Shown piece by piece: positions 42,420 through 44,702 of a DNA stretch of 44,702 bases. Positions within the stretch are counted from its first letter, which is position 1. Each line of letters opens with the position of its first letter. This DNA is from Alphaproteobacteria bacterium. Its GTDB lineage: Bacteria > Pseudomonadota > Alphaproteobacteria > Rhizobiales > JAJFHR01. A program made the position numbers and the translations under genes. A model generated the notes under the pieces. The model did not search any database and had not been told where the DNA came from. It saw only the letters and a list, made by a program, of their open reading frames with translations. Location of the stretch: contig JAJRTY010000023.1 in NCBI GenBank assembly GCA_024278055.1, positions 1 to 44,702 of the forward strand. Reading direction: 5' to 3'.

Positions 42420-43061
42420 TTGGAAAACGCACTGGGACTATCGGGGGGACAGACGCTCCTGATGTCGATTACAATCGGCATTACACTGCTCGGACTGGTC
42501 GGGCTGGCAATGGCGCTGCTTATGAAAAAGCGCTGGAAGCTGACATACGGCATTGAGTATCTTTTTATCGCAGCGCTGCTGGTGATGGCCTATTATGGCG
42601 ATTATGCCAGCACCAGCATCTACACAGCCTATCAGGAAGATCTGCGGGTCAATGAAGCTGTGTCTGGAGAAATTGTCAAAGACGCTGATCGCGACAAGAA
42701 ATTTGACCGCATTTTAAGGGTTGTCTCTTTTCAGTGGGGCTTTGCCTTTATTACTGCCAAAGAAGAGATCAGCCGCAACGCCGCCGTCGTCAAGCCGGGC
42801 GAACGGGTTTTGTTCCAGGTAGTAACCAATGATGTGATCCACGGGTTCAACATTCCTGTTGCCCAAATTACCGCCGAAATTGATCCCGGGGACGTGCGTG
42901 AACTATGGATACGTGCGCCCAAAAAACCGGGGAAATATTTGATACAGTGTGTCAACTACTGCGGCGTCGGCCATGCACAGATGAAGGCATGGCTGGTTGT
43001 CGAAGGCGATACGCCCACAGCGGAATTAAAAATCAGTGGAGAAAAAACCAATGGCGCATGA
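42420..43061 (+). CDS. Cytochrome c oxidase subunit II, CuA type
   Basis: A 213-residue oxidase subunit with two N-terminal membrane helices (about residues 11-35 and 43-60) and a periplasmic cupredoxin domain holding the binuclear CuA centre. Ligands are His141 (NDVIHGFNIP), Cys177, Cys181, His185 and Met188 (CVNYCGVGHAQM). The usual CxExC of aa3 oxidases is CVNYC here, closer to the CNQYC of ba3-type enzymes. The start is a TTG at 42420 preceded by GGAAAGG; the next in-frame ATG would remove part of the first helix. It overlaps subunit I by 11 bases. It should receive electrons from cytochrome c. Confidence 0.88.
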   Translation: MENALGLSGGQTLLMSITIGITLLGLVGLAMALLMKKRWKLTYGIEYLFIAALLVMAYYGDYASTSIYTAYQEDLRVNEAVSGEIVKDADRDKKFDRILRVVSFQWGFAFITAKEEISRNAAVVKPGERVLFQVVTNDVIHGFNIPVAQITAEIDPGDVRELWIRAPKKPGKYLIQCVNYCGVGHAQMKAWLVVEGDTPTAELKISGEKTNGA

Positions 43062-44628
43062 ACTGGATATCAAGCGCACCGGCGCTGCACCTCACTGGAA
43101 ACCTGAGAATTTTATCGGCACGACTTCGTTTAAGGCCCTGATGTTTTCTGACGATTACCGCTGTATTGCACTCAAGGGAATTCTAACATCGTTTATCATG
43201 CTGGCCCTTGGTGGTACGTTTGCCATCATTTTTCGCACCGAACTAGCGGTTCCCGGTGTCCAGCTTCTTGGTGCCCGGGTATATATGACCCTAATGACAT
43301 TGCATGGCATGGTGATGGTGTTCGGCTTCCTCATCCCGCTGGTTATTTCAATCTGTTATTATATGATGCCCAAGGTTTTGAATACCGACAGGCTAGAATG
43401 GCCTAAAGTAGCGCAATGGAGCTACTGGGTGTTGATGGTGGCTGCCGTGCTGCTGATCATCGGTCGGCCAGACTTCACCTGGACAGCGTATGCACCGATG
43501 TCACTCAGGGTTGGTGGTTCACTGGTCTGGATGGGTTATGTGGCTATACTTCTGGTTGCTGTTTCAGAATTTCTGGCCGGGCTTGTTTTGTGGCGCAACG
43601 CTATTGCAGGTGCTGCAGCATGTGGCGGCTGGAAAACACTGCCAATGATGGGATGGGGCTCGGCAGTGGTCGGGCTTTTGTTGATCGTATCAACTATTCC
43701 GCTTGGATTTATTGGCCTCGGTCTGCTTACGGACTGGCTGGAAGTAACTGCATGGTTTGATCCCGCACGTGGTGGCAGTGTCAAGTTTTTCCTCTATGTC
43801 TTCTGGACCTATGGTCATCCGGCTGTCTATCTGCCGTTTATCCCGGCAATCGCCATCCTTTATACATTAATGCCACGAATTCTCGGCCGCCCCATGTGGA
43901 GTTACTGGTCGGGCGTTGTGGCGTTTTTGCTTCTGGGGCTGTTTGCGATGCCAATTGGCCCGCATCATTTCCAGCCGCTTTATACAATCTCCGGCTGGTA
44001 TGAACGCATGATCCAGATTTTCACTCTGCTGGTGTTTATTCCCAGCGTGCTGCATGTGTTCAACTGGATTGCCACATTGTGGAGTGATCCAATTCCGAAA
44101 TCAGCTCAGGCCAGTGTCCCTTTCAAATTCATGATTTCGGCGATTGCCTTCATCATCTATGGCGGGGCGACAGCTTACGTGAATGCACAGATTGCCACCG
44201 ATAGTGACTTTATCCACAATACCTACTGGATACCGGCACATTTCCACGCCATGTTCTTCGGCTTTGCCGGACAGATGGCCTTTGCCGGGTTTTATTATCT
44301 CTATCCATATTTCACCGGCAGGATGTACAATCAACGCATGGCCAACAGTCACTTCTGGTTGTGGCAGATTGGCCTGTTCACCAAAATCACGATGATGTTT
44401 ATCGCCGGGTATGCATATTTCCCACGCTGGGTTTATGATTATATGCCCTTACAGGAATGGGTAATGCCACAAATGATGATTACTGCTGCGGGCTATCTTA
44501 TCGGCCTTGGCTTCCTCATTTTCGTTATCAATGTTGCGCTCAGTGCAACGCGCGGTGAACGGGCAGCAGATGAACCGTGGCCGGTTGAACATGATGATGC
44601 AGCGCCTGCCGCTGTACCTGCTGAATAA
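43051..44628 (+). CDS. Heme-copper oxidase subunit I, atypical
   Basis: A 525-residue catalytic subunit with about twelve to thirteen helices. Metal ligands are all present: His85 (TLHGMVMV), His256 with Tyr260 (YGHPAVY, the cross-linked pair), His305-His306 (GPHHFQP), and His397 and His399 (PAHFHAMFFG). It reduces oxygen to water while moving protons. The helix VI Glu of A1-type enzymes is replaced by Ala258, the GGFGN helix II-III signature is absent, and the helix VIII K-channel Lys position reads PSVLHVFNW. It therefore belongs outside the standard aa3 group, possibly near ba3 or related B/A-intermediate enzymes. The ATG at 43051 has GGAGA eight bases upstream; the frame's GTG at 43036 does not. 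Confidence 0.9.
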   Translation: MAHELDIKRTGAAPHWKPENFIGTTSFKALMFSDDYRCIALKGILTSFIMLALGGTFAIIFRTELAVPGVQLLGARVYMTLMTLHGMVMVFGFLIPLVISICYYMMPKVLNTDRLEWPKVAQWSYWVLMVAAVLLIIGRPDFTWTAYAPMSLRVGGSLVWMGYVAILLVAVSEFLAGLVLWRNAIAGAAACGGWKTLPMMGWGSAVVGLLLIVSTIPLGFIGLGLLTDWLEVTAWFDPARGGSVKFFLYVFWTYGHPAVYLPFIPAIAILYTLMPRILGRPMWSYWSGVVAFLLLGLFAMPIGPHHFQPLYTISGWYERMIQIFTLLVFIPSVLHVFNWIATLWSDPIPKSAQASVPFKFMISAIAFIIYGGATAYVNAQIATDSDFIHNTYWIPAHFHAMFFGFAGQMAFAGFYYLYPYFTGRMYNQRMANSHFWLWQIGLFTKITMMFIAGYAYFPRWVYDYMPLQEWVMPQMMITAAGYLIGLGFLIFVINVALSATRGERAADEPWPVEHDDAAPAAVPAE

Positions 44629-44639
44629 AGGACGCAGAC

Positions 44640-44702
44640 ATGATTAAATTATTTATAGTTATCGGAATCACCGGCGTTTCCCTTGCCACCTATCTAGCAA
44701 CA
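44640..44702 (+). CDS. Start of an unidentified membrane-anchored protein, cut by the window end
   Basis: Only 21 codons are visible, reading MIKLFIVIGITGVSLATYLA and onward, a single hydrophobic N-terminal segment that may be a signal or anchor. AAAGGA precedes the ATG at 44640, and the gene begins 11 bases after the subunit I stop, so it belongs to the oxidase operon. In comparable operons an SCO-type copper chaperone or a c-type cytochrome often follows, but nothing visible here decides that. Confidence 0.55.
   Translation, partial: MIKLFIVIGITGVSLATYLAT

Overview
The window reads as chromosomal DNA of an alphaproteobacterium, most likely of the order Hyphomicrobiales (Rhizobiales). The evidence is a GcrA cell-cycle regulator divergent from argD-argF-hslO, a long two-domain dCTP deaminase, a PodJ-like polarity factor with Sel1 and peptidoglycan-binding domains, a DUF952-pyrD pair, the ligase-associated helicase/PdeM pair and a DUF6460 protein. 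Genus and species cannot be read from the sequence. Coding density is high, with many 1-11 base overlaps and convergent pairs only a few bases apart. There is no transposase, integrase, phage or CRISPR array.

Layout. 1-2100: a MerR regulator followed by an acyl-CoA dehydrogenase cut by the window edge (fatty-acid or branched-acid oxidation), with two ACGT-N2-ACGT operators in front. 2360-5560: the large PodJ-like protein. 5640-8610: a tandem duplication of a TauE/SafE-type exporter together with its upstream promoter-like block; the first copy is broken by a single amber codon, the second is intact and followed by a TIGR02186 membrane protein. 8618-11840: ligase-associated helicase and PdeM nuclease. 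11898-13491: DUF6460 protein and a DinF-type MATE exporter, ending at a striking 100-nt hairpin. 13617-15219: a GlxA-type AraC regulator divergent from an isochorismatase-like hydrolase. 15223-17726 (minus): DUF952-pyrD-aquaporin-arsC, where arsenate detoxification genes sit tightly behind a pyrimidine gene. 17873-18514: a LexA/CI-like (S24) regulator with a dyad upstream. 18620-19049: a 63-residue Cys-rich protein and an 85-bp palindromic repeat. 19085-22177: dcd, apaG and a TrkH potassium transporter. 22188-23496: second copy of the palindrome between 23-bp direct repeats, a GFA-family protein and a stand-alone trypco2 protein. 23714-28164: RND pump and its membrane-fusion protein.

28384-31492 is the argD-argF-hslO operon, read through a terminator-like hairpin in its leader and divergent from gcrA (31951). 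Then come a DadA-like oxidoreductase, a UDP-glucuronate 4-epimerase-type protein with an MmcQ/YjbR protein, an FtrA-type regulator, a small NTF2-fold protein, an NAD(P)H-dependent FMN reductase, and a pirin divergent from a LysR regulator. tRNA-Arg(ACG) at 39138-39214 has a degenerate copy of its 3' end next to it. The right end holds a P1-family peptidase, a lipoprotein-type gamma-glutamyltransferase, and the start of a terminal oxidase operon (CuA subunit II, subunit I, next gene cut) whose motifs look closer to ba3-type enzymes than to the standard aa3 oxidase.

The most rewarding places for a second look are the terminator-bearing argD leader (candidate small RNA or attenuator), the duplicated TauE locus with its nonsense mutation, the palindromic repeats, the solitary trypco2 protein, the small CGCG protein and the atypical oxidase. 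I did not find a clear multi-gene system that I would call new.
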